A stretch of 64,000 bases of DNA, taken from positions 124,001 to 188,000 of the forward strand of contig JBQCHL010000011.1 of the NCBI GenBank assembly GCA_051954695.1, given 5' to 3'. This stretch comes from Terrimonas_A sp051954695. Its GTDB lineage: Bacteria; Bacteroidota; Bacteroidia; Chitinophagales; Chitinophagaceae. The position numbers and the translations under genes are program-made. How positions within the stretch are numbered: position 1 is the first letter of the stretch; the number at the start of each line of letters is the position of its first letter. Below are positions 45,321 through 54,897 of the stretch, one piece after another. The notes under the pieces were generated by a model. The model was not told the DNA's origin, searched no databases, and saw nothing but the letters and a program-made list of their open reading frames with translations.

Positions 45321-47477
45321 TTATAATCCGGTTATTTTAATTCCTTGCAACACACCTGTTCCTCCAACTCTGCCCTGTCCGCTGATAAGGCTGATACGGC
45401 CTTCCACGCCAGCCTCCACGGTAGTGGGAAATGCATCTTTCCCCGCTATACCAATTCCGGGTGAGCCCGTCTTTTCGTCCTCATCAAATATGCTTGTGCC
45501 TGCCCCAACCTTAGCCTCTCCAATGAGTGTCACATCTTCCAACCCTGTGCGGCCAAGCTCAAGTTCGACTCCTGCGCCAATTTTTGCTTCTACTTTTAAA
45601 GGGCCAGATTTCAGGTCTTTTCCTGCTTCGGCGCTTACTTTAATGGTGCTGCCGGTATAAGTGTCGCCTTCTGCCCGTTCAAAATCATCCTTTCTGACAT
45701 AGTTTATAAACATAAAATCAAACTCACTGGTCATGCGGCTACAGTTGTTCTCAATTTTAATAATACTTAAATTCAGTTTACTTTTATACTGGCAGGCTAT
45801 ATCATCAAATTTTGACAGTTTAAAAGGTTTTTGTTCCGCAGTCGTTGTGTCCTGGCACCAGCCGCTTTTATCCTTAAATCCCGGATGCTGGCTTGTTATT
45901 AAACCAAGCCAGGAAATCTTAGCCTGCACTTTTGCGAGTTCAAAATTTTCCGGCCACATTGTGTATTGATAGTAATACACTTCATTGTTGATCTTTCGCC
46001 GCATAAAGGCAAGAAAATCATTTTGAGCATCCCGCAAGACTGAGTTATAGGCACTCAGAAAATTATTCTTTGCCTTTGTATCAGCGTCGCAGGCCTCTTC
46101 AAACGGGTTGCGTTTACCTTCCCCGAATTGATCTTCATATTTTTCTTTCACTGTTTTAAGCTGGTTTGAAAGTATGTTTTCAAACGTCTCCATTTCCTTG
46201 TTCGCATTGAGTACTGTCTCCATCTTTTTTTGGTATGAGAACGAGATATGCCCGTCCTTATCATCGATCAGGTAATTGAGCTTTATCATGGCTTTATAAG
46301 CAAGCGGTGGAAACGGATTTGCCATTATTCCTTTTTGCCCTGCCTGCAGTAATTCTTTTGTGCGAATAGCATTCGCTTGCTCTGCTATTTTCTCAAGCGT
46401 TTTCTGCTGCATTTCCAATTCTTCTTTGTCTTGCCAGCATTTTTGCTTAAAGTCATCCCATTGAGGTTCCAGTATTTCGCATTGTGCAAGGCTCATTGGA
46501 TATTCAGGCCATTTAAATTTTTCCAATCCCAGTGGGTCTTGTGGCATGTTCCTGTTCCAGGCTATATCTTCCGATTTGAGTTTATAACCCAACTTGTTTA
46601 AGCGATTTTCTTTGTCCATGCTGTAGGCTTTTGCAATGCTACGTTTAGCAGCCTCAGTAGCTCCTTGTTTATTGCCCTTGCTTTCTTCTATGAGTGATTT
46701 GGTAAGATTAGCCTGCGGGTGATAAGCGTAAATACGGATAGCGCTGTCAAGGTATTTTTCAGCTTTACTTATTTCTCCAAGACCAAACCATGCCTGGCCG
46801 AGATTGTTGAGCAGTGTACTGTTTTTGGGAAATTTAGCATTGAGATTATTGAGAACAGGAATGGCCAGATGTTGTGCGCCCTGCATAGAAAGCATCGCCG
46901 AATAATTACTGAGGTTATCCGTATTGCCGGCATCTGCGACGCATAATTTCCCTAATACATATAAGGCAAGCTCGGGTTTTCCTGCCAGCCAAAGGCCCAT
47001 TGCCATATTACCTGCTTCACCCGTTGTTTTACTGTTTGATTTTATGTAATCATACACTTTATTTCCCATGGAAATCACTTCAGGTTTTAAAGCTGAGGTC
47101 AGTTTATTTTGTATCGCAGCTATATAGGCTCCCATTTTTGCATCTGTTACAGCTTTGGGTATGGCGGCAATACGCGCAGCATCTTTCTGAGGTACTATCC
47201 TGCTCTCATCTTCCAACGCTTTTTTTATTTGAGCATCGTTCATTCCAGATATGGTTTTATTTATACTTTTCATATCAGGCATTTTAATGCCCATGCTGTC
47301 CATCATCTTTTTGTCTTCAGGACTCATATCATCCATTGCCTTTTGCATTTCCTTCATCATGTCGGCCATTTCTTTTTGAGTGGGTGGTTTATCTTTTTGC
47401 GGGACCTTTTTTCCCGGTTGTGAAAAGCTTAGCAGGCAGCTGAAAGAAAGTATAAGAATGAAATAATATTTTTTCAT
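45321..47477 (-). CDS. Large exported TPR-like protein with Met-rich N-terminus
   Basis: 718 residues. The signal peptide (YYFILILSFSCLLSFSQ) is followed by an unusual methionine-rich stretch, residues about 35-85, with MMKEMQKAMDDM and KKMMDSMGIKMPDM. Next come helix pairs resembling TPRs (STLLNNLGQAWFGLGEISKAEKYLDSAIRIYAYHP). The end is Gly-rich and beta-like (EAKVGAGTSIFDEDEKTG). Function unknown; a cell-envelope scaffold is a guess. Part of the secreted-protein operon. Confidence 0.68.
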   Translation of the reverse strand: MKKYYFILILSFSCLLSFSQPGKKVPQKDKPPTQKEMADMMKEMQKAMDDMSPEDKKMMDSMGIKMPDMKSINKTISGMNDAQIKKALEDESRIVPQKDAARIAAIPKAVTDAKMGAYIAAIQNKLTSALKPEVISMGNKVYDYIKSNSKTTGEAGNMAMGLWLAGKPELALYVLGKLCVADAGNTDNLSNYSAMLSMQGAQHLAIPVLNNLNAKFPKNSTLLNNLGQAWFGLGEISKAEKYLDSAIRIYAYHPQANLTKSLIEESKGNKQGATEAAKRSIAKAYSMDKENRLNKLGYKLKSEDIAWNRNMPQDPLGLEKFKWPEYPMSLAQCEILEPQWDDFKQKCWQDKEELEMQQKTLEKIAEQANAIRTKELLQAGQKGIMANPFPPLAYKAMIKLNYLIDDKDGHISFSYQKKMETVLNANKEMETFENILSNQLKTVKEKYEDQFGEGKRNPFEEACDADTKAKNNFLSAYNSVLRDAQNDFLAFMRRKINNEVYYYQYTMWPENFELAKVQAKISWLGLITSQHPGFKDKSGWCQDTTTAEQKPFKLSKFDDIACQYKSKLNLSIIKIENNCSRMTSEFDFMFINYVRKDDFERAEGDTYTGSTIKVSAEAGKDLKSGPLKVEAKIGAGVELELGRTGLEDVTLIGEAKVGAGTSIFDEDEKTGSPGIGIAGKDAFPTTVEAGVEGRISLISGQGRVGGTGVLQGIKITGL

Positions 47478-47504
47478 CTGTTTATTTTTTTATTCATGGC
47501 TGGT

Positions 47505-48803
47505 TTATTGTTTTGTGACGATCCATTTGCCTTGTCCTTTAGGCGGGTTTCCCCAGCCAAGCGTACAGGTTAGTTGCTTTGTAAATGGGTCGTAAGTTCC
47601 TTCAAAGGCTATTGTGTCGCCGGAGGGCATCTTGTATGAGCCTGTAATATGGTTATTGCTAAAAATGTAAACTCCCTTGTAGGCTACGAGGCCTGTTGAA
47701 TGATCGACCCTTATAAACTCTCCATTGCTGGTGAGTTCAAAGTCTATCGGCCTTGGGTCCAAGCCGTCATCATTGACTCTTGTTCCGCTCCATTTGCCAA
47801 TTATAGAAGAGGAGTTTAAAGCCTTGACAGACATTTGTTCAGGTGTTTGCCTTATCGTTTCTGCTTTGGGCCGGGTAATTCCTGTCTTGGATAACGTTGT
47901 AATTCCTGTAGGTGTTGTGACCACATCAGGCGTAAATTCTATTTTTAAAAGGAGTGAATAGGCGCCATTACTGGTTTGTATAGCGTAAGTGTTTTCAACG
48001 AATTTTATTTCAACAAGGTTGGAGATCTGATATGGCTTATCGTGGTAATTGCTTTCCCTTATCGATTTATTGTGATTATAAACAGCTATTAATACTCTTG
48101 TATCTAATATGAGCAGGGTTGGCGGGTAAATAACCATGCATTGGTTATTAAACGTTCCGCTTCTGAGGTCAACAGGTTTATTACCCTGGCCAACAAGGGG
48201 GCACATAAAGTCCTTAAAGATGTTATGATATTTTGTAGCCTGACCATAACTGTATTTATCAAAAATCTTTGTTACTCTGCTCCCATAGGGATTTTGAAGG
48301 TCAACGGCTGTATTTGCATAGGGGAATGGCTGATTAATAACCCAGTTAAGGTCATTTTCCAGTTGTGCATTAAAGCTGCTGAAAGTAGAGGTTCTCGGGC
48401 CGTCCCATTCCCATAAAGTGGGCGCAATAATAATGTACTCATCAGCATTAATGTGTTCGTTCATTATTTGCATACCAACAGGCACCACATCGCCCTCCCT
48501 GATGCCGCCCAGATCGGGTGTTTGTGTACCTGCCCTGGTCATCCCGTTTATATTGGACCCAAATATCGGGCTTGCATTCATTCCGCTTCTTGCTGAAGCA
48601 GGATTGGAAGGGCTGTAAATGCGGTAACTGTATGTAGCGGATGCTTCATTACCATGCCCGTCAAATTCCACTACTCCATCCCATGATTTGATAAGGCATT
48701 TAAATGACTCAATGGTGATTTTTAATTGACCGGCAGCGGGTGACTGGCTAAAGCAGTTTATGGAAAGAACAGCTAAACAAAAGATGAGCAGGATCTTTTT
48801 CAT
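47505..48803 (-). CDS. Secreted protein of unknown function with lipocalin-like end
   Basis: About 432 residues from the ATG at 48803, which opens a clear signal peptide (KKILLIFCLAVLSINCFSQ); the longer frame to 48896 adds 31 residues before it. The main part has beta-type sequence around SWDGVVEFDGHGNEASATY. The last about 90 residues start with IIGKWSGTRVNDDG and end in LTCTLGWGNPPKGQGKW, like a lipocalin-type barrel shared in style with its neighbours. First gene of the leftward run. Confidence 0.65.
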   Translation of the reverse strand: MKKILLIFCLAVLSINCFSQSPAAGQLKITIESFKCLIKSWDGVVEFDGHGNEASATYSYRIYSPSNPASARSGMNASPIFGSNINGMTRAGTQTPDLGGIREGDVVPVGMQIMNEHINADEYIIIAPTLWEWDGPRTSTFSSFNAQLENDLNWVINQPFPYANTAVDLQNPYGSRVTKIFDKYSYGQATKYHNIFKDFMCPLVGQGNKPVDLRSGTFNNQCMVIYPPTLLILDTRVLIAVYNHNKSIRESNYHDKPYQISNLVEIKFVENTYAIQTSNGAYSLLLKIEFTPDVVTTPTGITTLSKTGITRPKAETIRQTPEQMSVKALNSSSIIGKWSGTRVNDDGLDPRPIDFELTSNGEFIRVDHSTGLVAYKGVYIFSNNHITGSYKMPSGDTIAFEGTYDPFTKQLTCTLGWGNPPKGQGKWIVTKQ

Positions 48804-49004
48804 GATGAAGCATTTTAGTGATGTAAACGTAAATGTCATTCTAAAGAAAGGATCTCCCTGAAAAACAGGATATTTTAAGCAAATCTTGAAAATCATGGAA
48901 AAGCAGGATATTGGTCAAGCGAAGAAAATCACGGAAAAAGGGGAGGAACATCAGAAAGCAACGACCTTAATTTGTAATGTGACAATTAGATTTTATTTTA
49001 GTAG

Positions 49005-50951
49005 ATGAAACGATTTTTCTTTATTGCTGTAATACAGGGTATTACTACTGCACTTTCTGCACAGGTGATGATGAATACAGATAGCTTGCTGCGCCTGTTG
49101 CCGTCGGTTAAAGAAGATACGGCCGCTGTTTTTCTTTATATCAATTTAGGTCAGCAATACGAATCTAACGAACCCGAAGTTGCGAAATCGTATTATCGTA
49201 TGGCAGGTGAGCTGAGCAGAAAAATCGATTTCCCTCTTGGAGAAATAAAATTTATCGCCAATTATACTTATGTGCTGAATTTGCAGGGGCTTTACGACTC
49301 ATCGCTTTATTACAACCTGAAATCGGTTGAGTTGTCAAAACAGATTAATGACAGCGCTTACATTGCCAAGACAACTTTTAATACCGGTACTTCTTACAGG
49401 GTATTGGGGCAGTATGAAAATGCTGTCCGGTATTACCTTGAGGGTCAAAAATTATTTAATAAAATCAATCAGCCCGATGGTGAAGCGCTGATGTTTGACC
49501 AGCTACAAATATTGTATTGCGATATGCACCAGTATAACAGAGCAGTAGATTTTGGAGAAAAAGCAGTAGCGCTTGTTAGAAAACAGATTAATAATGAAAG
49601 TTCACTGGCCGTGTATCTTTCTAACCTTGGTAATTCTTATGCGTATATCAATGAATATAAAAAAGCTTTGGACGTGTACCAGGAATCGTTGACACTCTCA
49701 AGAAAATCAAATAACCTATATGCAGAAGCTACACAGCTATTGAACATCGGCGATGTATATCTCCATTTGGGCGAATACAGTAAAATGAAACCTGTTTATG
49801 AAGAGTCTTTGGTTAAGAGCAGGCAGCTCGATTCCAAGGAAAATATTGTAATTGCCCTACGAGGGCTTTCCCTCTATTATCAGTATATAAAACAATTCCC
49901 TGCTGCAAAAAGATATGCAGATGAAGCATTAGCGACTACGCTGAAAGAGAATTTGGATAAAGAAAGAGTGCCATTGCTTGGCATTCTTGCGAATATTTCT
50001 TTTGCTACAAATGATGTAGAGGGAGGATATCAGTATTTACGCCAGAGAGATGCTCTGCAGGACACCTTGCTTAATAAATCAATACATGATAAAACAATAG
50101 AGTTGGAAAAGAAGTATGAAACAGAAAAGAAGGATAACCAGATTAAGCTGCAGAAAGCAGAGCTCCAAAGAAAAAGTACATTTAATTATTTACTGATAGG
50201 CAGCGTTGCAACGATTCTTATTATTTCACTGCTCTCTTTCAGAAACTACAAACAAAAGCAAAAGCTGCAGCAACAACGCATTAACGAATTGGAAACAGAA
50301 AAACAATTATCAGCAACAGAGGCCGTATTAAAAGGGGAGGAGCAGGAGCGAACCCGCCTGGCAAAAGACCTGCATGATGGCTTGGGTGGCATGTTGTCAG
50401 GCATTAAATATTCATTAAATACTATGAAAGGGAATTTAATTATGACGCCTGATAATGCGCAGGCCTTTGAACGCAGCATGGACATGCTGGACAGTTCCAT
50501 CAAGGAGATGCGTCGGGTGGCACACAACATGATGCCGGAGGCATTGGTAAAGTTCGGCCTTGATACAGCATTGAAGGATTTTTGTGACGATATCAACCGG
50601 TCCGGCGCATTGCAGGTAAATTACCAATCTATCCGGATGGAGGATTCGGTCTTGGAACAAACGAAAGCCATTACCATTTACAGGATAGTACAGGAGTTAT
50701 TGAACAATGTGATCAAACATGCTGCTGCCAAAAGTGCTATCGTGCAGGTAAGTAAAACGAATGAGGAAATATCCATAACCGTCGAAGATAATGGAAAGGG
50801 ATTTGATACTGCCGTTTTAAAAGACGCTAAAGGTATTGGATGGCATAATATTCAAAGCCGTGTTGAATTCCTCAAGGGGAAATTGGATGTGCGGTCAGCG
50901 CCTGGCAAAGGAACATCCGTAATGGTGGAAATAAATTTCAGCAATTCATAA
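49005..50951 (+). CDS. TPR-containing sensor histidine kinase
   Basis: 648 residues: signal-like start, about six TPR units (residues about 50-340) in the periplasm, a coiled region, one membrane helix (YLLIGSVATILIISLLSF), a HisKA_3 domain with RTRLAKDLHDGLGGMLSG (phospho-His) and a HATPase_c domain (VQELLNNVIKHA, VEDNGKGFD, GIGWHNIQSRV). This is the common Bacteroidota TPR-kinase type. The response regulator follows at once. It is divergent from the secreted-protein run, which it might control. Confidence 0.92.
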   Translation: MKRFFFIAVIQGITTALSAQVMMNTDSLLRLLPSVKEDTAAVFLYINLGQQYESNEPEVAKSYYRMAGELSRKIDFPLGEIKFIANYTYVLNLQGLYDSSLYYNLKSVELSKQINDSAYIAKTTFNTGTSYRVLGQYENAVRYYLEGQKLFNKINQPDGEALMFDQLQILYCDMHQYNRAVDFGEKAVALVRKQINNESSLAVYLSNLGNSYAYINEYKKALDVYQESLTLSRKSNNLYAEATQLLNIGDVYLHLGEYSKMKPVYEESLVKSRQLDSKENIVIALRGLSLYYQYIKQFPAAKRYADEALATTLKENLDKERVPLLGILANISFATNDVEGGYQYLRQRDALQDTLLNKSIHDKTIELEKKYETEKKDNQIKLQKAELQRKSTFNYLLIGSVATILIISLLSFRNYKQKQKLQQQRINELETEKQLSATEAVLKGEEQERTRLAKDLHDGLGGMLSGIKYSLNTMKGNLIMTPDNAQAFERSMDMLDSSIKEMRRVAHNMMPEALVKFGLDTALKDFCDDINRSGALQVNYQSIRMEDSVLEQTKAITIYRIVQELLNNVIKHAAAKSAIVQVSKTNEEISITVEDNGKGFDTAVLKDAKGIGWHNIQSRVEFLKGKLDVRSAPGKGTSVMVEINFSNS

Positions 50952-50973
50952 ATCTTCTTTGAACAAACTGAAC

Positions 50974-51594
50974 ATGGCGGCCAGCGTATTTATTGTCGAT
51001 GACCATTACATGGTAATTGAAGGGATCCGGTCATTGCTTCAACATGAAAAAAATATTGAATGGGCGGGCCATGCATCCAATGCGGCCTCCTGCCTTGCCT
51101 TTCTGAAGCAACGGTTGCCCGATGTGATACTGATGGATATAAACCTTCCTGATAAGAGTGGCATTGACCTTTGCAAAGAAGTAAAAGAGCGGTATCCGTC
51201 TGTTTTTATTATTGGTCTCAGCACATTTAACCAGCAAAGTTTTGTTGGAAAGATGATGCATAACGGCGCTTCGGGTTATGTGCTAAAAAATGCAACACAA
51301 AAGGAATTAATGCAGGCCATACAAACAGTAATAAAAGGGAAAACCTATTTGAGCAATGAAGCATCAATTTCTTTACGAAAAAAGGAAGGGGAAGGGATAC
51401 CGGTACTTACCACAAGAGAAAAGGAAGTGCTGGAGCTGATTGCAGAAGGCTTAACCAATAATGAAATAGCACAAAAGCTTTTTGTGAGTGTAACAACAGT
51501 AGATACACACCGTAAAAACCTGCTGGCAAAATTTGAGGCAAAGAATATTGCTTCTCTTATTAAAACGGCGATGCAAATGCAATTGATCGGGTAA
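50974..51594 (+). CDS. NarL/LuxR-type response regulator
   Basis: About 206 residues from the ATG at 50974 (a TTG at 50959 is less likely). Receiver: IVDDHYM, VILMDINLPDKSG with phospho-Asp, and VLKNATQKE. HTH: LTTREKEVLELIAEGLTNNEIAQKLFVS. It lies 22 bp after the TPR kinase gene and is its cognate regulator by position. Confidence 0.93.
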   Translation: MAASVFIVDDHYMVIEGIRSLLQHEKNIEWAGHASNAASCLAFLKQRLPDVILMDINLPDKSGIDLCKEVKERYPSVFIIGLSTFNQQSFVGKMMHNGASGYVLKNATQKELMQAIQTVIKGKTYLSNEASISLRKKEGEGIPVLTTREKEVLELIAEGLTNNEIAQKLFVSVTTVDTHRKNLLAKFEAKNIASLIKTAMQMQLIG

Positions 51595-51604
51595 TCGCCT
51601 GCGT

Positions 51605-51799
51605 ATGAAGAACTGTAAACATGAGCGACTTTATTTTGATGATATTAATGCAACCTTTACAATAGACTTCCAGCAACATCTTCTCATTGATTTGAAAAAT
51701 CACGTGAACACGGCCAATGCCAATTTAAAAGTGATACGCCAACTAATCGCCGATGCAGTACCTGAAGGACTTATGCCGTTTGAAAAAAACCGTTTATAA
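51605..51799 (+). CDS. Short hypothetical protein
   Basis: 64 residues, MKNCKHERLYFDD at the start and a helix-rich rest (LIDLKNHVNTANANLKVIRQLIADAV). Begins 10 bp after the response regulator. No family recognised. Because the DNA just downstream appears to be decayed coding sequence, this may be a fragment too. Confidence 0.35.
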   Translation: MKNCKHERLYFDDINATFTIDFQQHLLIDLKNHVNTANANLKVIRQLIADAVPEGLMPFEKNRL

Positions 51800-52271
51800 A
51801 AATCAGGATACGTACACAACCTACATTGCTCAGTTAATTGCAAAACAAGATTTAGAGCTGACCTGGTTAACGAAAGTTGTAATAAGAAGTTCCAACAGTT
51901 TGTACTTTCAGAAAGTGTAGCAGAATTGTTTAGTCTTGTTTTAGAAGACACGAATACGGTAGTATGAAAGGTATCATTAAAAGGAGCGCTGAAGATATTG
52001 GCTAAAAATAGGGTTGAAGTAAATGAGGATGAAGCAGCTATTATACTTGATTTCCTTTACCACATTGCCAGGGCTATTGCAAGCACGATGCACATAAAAA
52101 GATAAGCAACCTTAAAGGGAAGTCTAACTTATTAAAAACGTAGACCAGTATTTACTTTTAGCTTATTTCCGGCCCTCATAAGAGGAAAGATGGAGTAGTT
52201 TATTGCAAATAATCGAACTATCAGCCAGAGCATTGTAACTCATTGGTTAGCATTTCCTATTGGCATAGAAA
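51800..52271 (+). pseudogene. Degenerate coding remnants
   Basis: No intact gene. One frame reads protein-like sequence (KKFQQFVLSESVAELFSLVLEDTN), meets a TGA at 51965-51967, and continues in the same frame with LKILAKNRVEVNEDEAAIILDFL up to the stop at 52103. The second part recalls small proteins common near Bacteroidota mobile elements (from memory). I read this as decayed mobile-element or accessory genes at an island edge. Confidence 0.4.
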
Positions 52272-52302
52272 AACGAAACATCCTGATGTAGGATGTTTCG
52301 TT
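52272..52302 (-). terminator. Intrinsic terminator, minus strand
   Basis: Twelve-base perfect arms (AACGAAACATCC and its complement) with a seven-base loop. On the minus strand the T-run TTTTT-C-T follows. No CDS ends nearby; it follows the tRNA-like piece at 52305. Confidence 0.75.
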
Positions 52303-52304
52303 AA

Positions 52305-52322
52305 GTGATCCCGCTGGGATCG
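52305..52322 (-). other. Possible displaced tRNA 3' end (attachment-site remnant)
   Basis: The minus strand reads CGATC-CCAGC-GGGATCA-C: part of a T-loop, the 3' half of a T-stem, and a 3' acceptor strand. The terminator at 52272 follows. The rest of a tRNA is missing; sequence to the right is unrelated. This is what remains when an element integrates into a tRNA 3' end. A chance 15-base hairpin (GATCCC-GCT-GGGATC) is the alternative. Confidence 0.35.
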
Positions 52323-52559
52323 GATTATGTTTGGGCAGGCTGCGCTGGTGTTGAGTTTGAGGCAATCAGATCATCGGAGTAACTTGGTGGGTAACCGAAT
52401 AAAATGGTTGATTTTGCAGGGATTTAAAGAGCTGGTTTTGGGGGCGAAGGTATGGAAAGAGGCCGATTTTTTGACACCCATAAGTGATGGGATAGGGCTA
52501 ATTCGAAGAAGCACTTTTGACTATTTCCACTTACTTCAAAGGGTAGCCCTTAGACACAT

Positions 52560-53159
52560 TTATCTCGTTTTCGGGCGTCCTCGTTTTTTCTTTGGAGGCC
52601 TTCCCCTTTTTTTAATTTCAGTCTTAATGTTTAGCTGTCCTGTACTTAATTCATTTAATTTTTTAATAATATCCTCATAGTAATTTCTATCTGTTCGTGG
52701 GTTGGGTTGTTTTACTTGTGCTGCTTCATGAGCCTCCTTAAATCTCTCACGTTTTCTATTAAGACTAGGATCCGCGACTAAAATAGCCAAGGCCTCAAAT
52801 GAATTGATTGTTACGCCTTGTGTAATCTGCCTTTGCCCTGGATTTCTTGTGTTCTTAGTTGTTTTATTTACTGTCGAAACAGAAAAGAATGAAAACATGT
52901 CCCAACGACCGGCAAGTCTATCAGATAGGTGACTTCGCAGTCTAAATCCCAATGAAGTTTCTAAAGCTTTGCCAACATAGATACATTTAAACCTGTCGAA
53001 AAGAACGTAAACTCCTTTTGCATCCCAAAAATCAATTGGAATCGTTTTGCCGTCCTTAAATCTTACATCACCCAACAATTTTCCCTTGTTAGTTGGACCC
53101 TGTTTACCCCATTCAATTATATCAGGGTTCCAATATTGCCCATAAGCTCTAATTAGCAT
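52560..53159 (-). CDS. GIY-YIG nuclease-like protein with AT-hooks
   Basis: 199 residues. The GIY-YIG domain shows KGVYVLFDRFKCIYVGKAL (the two signature tripeptides as GVY and YVG), an Arg in LGFRLRSHL and the catalytic-type Glu in SFEALAILV. The C-terminus has two AT-hook cores in a basic run (KKRGRPPKKKRGRPKTR), which bind the minor groove of AT-rich DNA. The role could be a homing-type, repair or defence nuclease. Single gene reading left, near the suspected island edge. Confidence 0.8.
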   Translation of the reverse strand: MLIRAYGQYWNPDIIEWGKQGPTNKGKLLGDVRFKDGKTIPIDFWDAKGVYVLFDRFKCIYVGKALETSLGFRLRSHLSDRLAGRWDMFSFFSVSTVNKTTKNTRNPGQRQITQGVTINSFEALAILVADPSLNRKRERFKEAHEAAQVKQPNPRTDRNYYEDIIKKLNELSTGQLNIKTEIKKRGRPPKKKRGRPKTR

Positions 53160-53259
53160 GTTTTCTATTATTAATTCAGCTTTGAAGAAATTGTTTTGCT
53201 TCGGAATAAAAGTCTATGGCTTTCATTGTAGGGAATATTTGGCTTTTACAGAACAGTGA

Positions 53260-54897
53260 TCAACCTTTTTTATTTTTTAAAAAAGATTCTGGGTTCGGTA
53301 TACTACGATATGCTTGGTAATATTTAGATGACTTCAACATATAGGCCCGCCCTTCAATTACAAAACCATCCAAACTGTGCTCAACGGTATAAGCCGAGAG
53401 TTCAGTTGTGCTGTTTATGAACCCTCTTCCTTTAAAGTTCAAGGAGGTATTACACAGTACTCCGTAACCTGTAAGTTTTTTAAATGAGACTAGCAGTTTA
53501 TGCAAAGGCTCGTTAGTTATAGAAGATACCGTTTGAATACGCGCCGTTCCGTTGACATGCGTCACCGCAGCCAGCGAATCTGTAGATGCTAGCTGTGTAT
53601 ATAACATATACGGGCTTGAATGATTACAGCCAAACCATCTCTCAGCATCTTCTTCCAAACAAACAGGAGCAATCGGGCGAAACTGTTCTCGTTGTTTAAT
53701 CTCGTTTAGCCGTATTCTCGTTTTTTCTTCGAATGGTGAAGCAAGAATCGAACGATTTCCCAATGCGCGTGGACCTATTTCGTATTTCCCGTTAACCCAG
53801 CCGATGACTAGGTCATTGGCAAGCATTTCGGCAATCATTGTATAATTTGGTTCGTATACGTCAAATATAGATGCATCGAATTTGCCATCGGTAACGAATT
53901 CAAGACCAGAGTAGACATCCCAATCTATCTTTGGGTTACCTGTAAAATGGAACTGAGCATCAATAGCAGTGCCGATTGCCGAACCTGAATCGTTGGCAAC
54001 AGGTGGCACAAAGACCTCTGAAAAAAAAGTAGTCTCCCGCCATTTTGTGTTCCAATCACAATTTAGTCCGCACCCTCCTGAAATCAGTAAAGGCATGCCT
54101 CTTTTCATATTTGACTTCGCATACTGAAAGAAGCGATCGAATATTCTATCGCTAAAAATACCTGCGAGGTTTCGGAACTCTTGATCTTCAAGTCCTATGT
54201 TATAATGCCTACAATAGCTTAGAATTTCGCACTCTTTCGGCTTAAGGTGCAAGCAATCTTGCATTAGAAACGCGATTATTTCCTCTTCTTCATCTGAAGG
54301 CTTGCTCCGCGTAGAGTATGAAGCCAAAGCCATGAGCTTACCCGCGTCAGAGAATCTGGAGAATTCAGCAGTACTTTTATCAAAAGTCGGGTCTGCCAGG
54401 CCGTAAAGCAGGGCATATCGATGTCCGGGTTCAGGCATGACATCGGCAAGCTTAATCAGGTTCAAGGCAGCATCGATTTCATAAAATGATCCGATTACTC
54501 CTTCCCAAAGCAGTGCATAGCACGGGGTGCCTTTGGGTAGATTTGACATACCAAAAGCACACAGAAGATGAGAACGTTCGTGGGTAGAGGAGAAGTATTT
54601 AACCTTCTTTCCTAAAAGGCGCTGTTGCCCAATAATTTTGTCTGTGTTGCTTACGCCGTAATATCCGGCAATAAAATTCTGTTCCGATAGACGATTATCA
54701 CCAGGCCACCACCCGCCTCTACATAGAACATCAGGAACTTCTTTGAGTTGGCCGAGAACATTGAAAACGTCTGGAATAGATACTGGCGAGTGACGATAAC
54801 GAGACTGTTTCTCAGCCTCAACGGAGATAACTAGATGTCCATCTTCAAGATAAGCGAATGCGCCATCGTGACCCGGATTGAATGATAATATTTTCAT
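53260..54897 (-). CDS. Carbamoyltransferase, NodU/CmcH/TobZ family
   Basis: 545 residues. The N-terminal Kae1-like half starts ILSFNPGHDGAFAYLEDGHLV (ATP-binding) and has the metal-binding His pair region STHERSHL. The C-terminal half has WVNGKYEIGPRALGNRSILASP, the family signature. These enzymes use carbamoyl phosphate and ATP to carbamoylate a hydroxyl, on Nod factors, antibiotics or sugars. Here the neighbours are glycosyltransferases, so a surface glycan or exported glycoconjugate is the likely target. Its start overlaps the previous stop by four bases. Confidence 0.9.
   Translation of the reverse strand: MKILSFNPGHDGAFAYLEDGHLVISVEAEKQSRYRHSPVSIPDVFNVLGQLKEVPDVLCRGGWWPGDNRLSEQNFIAGYYGVSNTDKIIGQQRLLGKKVKYFSSTHERSHLLCAFGMSNLPKGTPCYALLWEGVIGSFYEIDAALNLIKLADVMPEPGHRYALLYGLADPTFDKSTAEFSRFSDAGKLMALASYSTRSKPSDEEEEIIAFLMQDCLHLKPKECEILSYCRHYNIGLEDQEFRNLAGIFSDRIFDRFFQYAKSNMKRGMPLLISGGCGLNCDWNTKWRETTFFSEVFVPPVANDSGSAIGTAIDAQFHFTGNPKIDWDVYSGLEFVTDGKFDASIFDVYEPNYTMIAEMLANDLVIGWVNGKYEIGPRALGNRSILASPFEEKTRIRLNEIKQREQFRPIAPVCLEEDAERWFGCNHSSPYMLYTQLASTDSLAAVTHVNGTARIQTVSSITNEPLHKLLVSFKKLTGYGVLCNTSLNFKGRGFINSTTELSAYTVEHSLDGFVIEGRAYMLKSSKYYQAYRSIPNPESFLKNKKG

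Noticed and set aside
52303..52390. Complete tRNA gene on the minus strand
   Set aside because: Only the 3' 18 bases fit; no 5' acceptor, D-arm or anticodon arm follows. Listed as a remnant instead.
52327..52680. 117-codon open frame, plus strand
   Set aside because: Its second half lies antisense to the end of the GIY-YIG gene and the first half has no family likeness.
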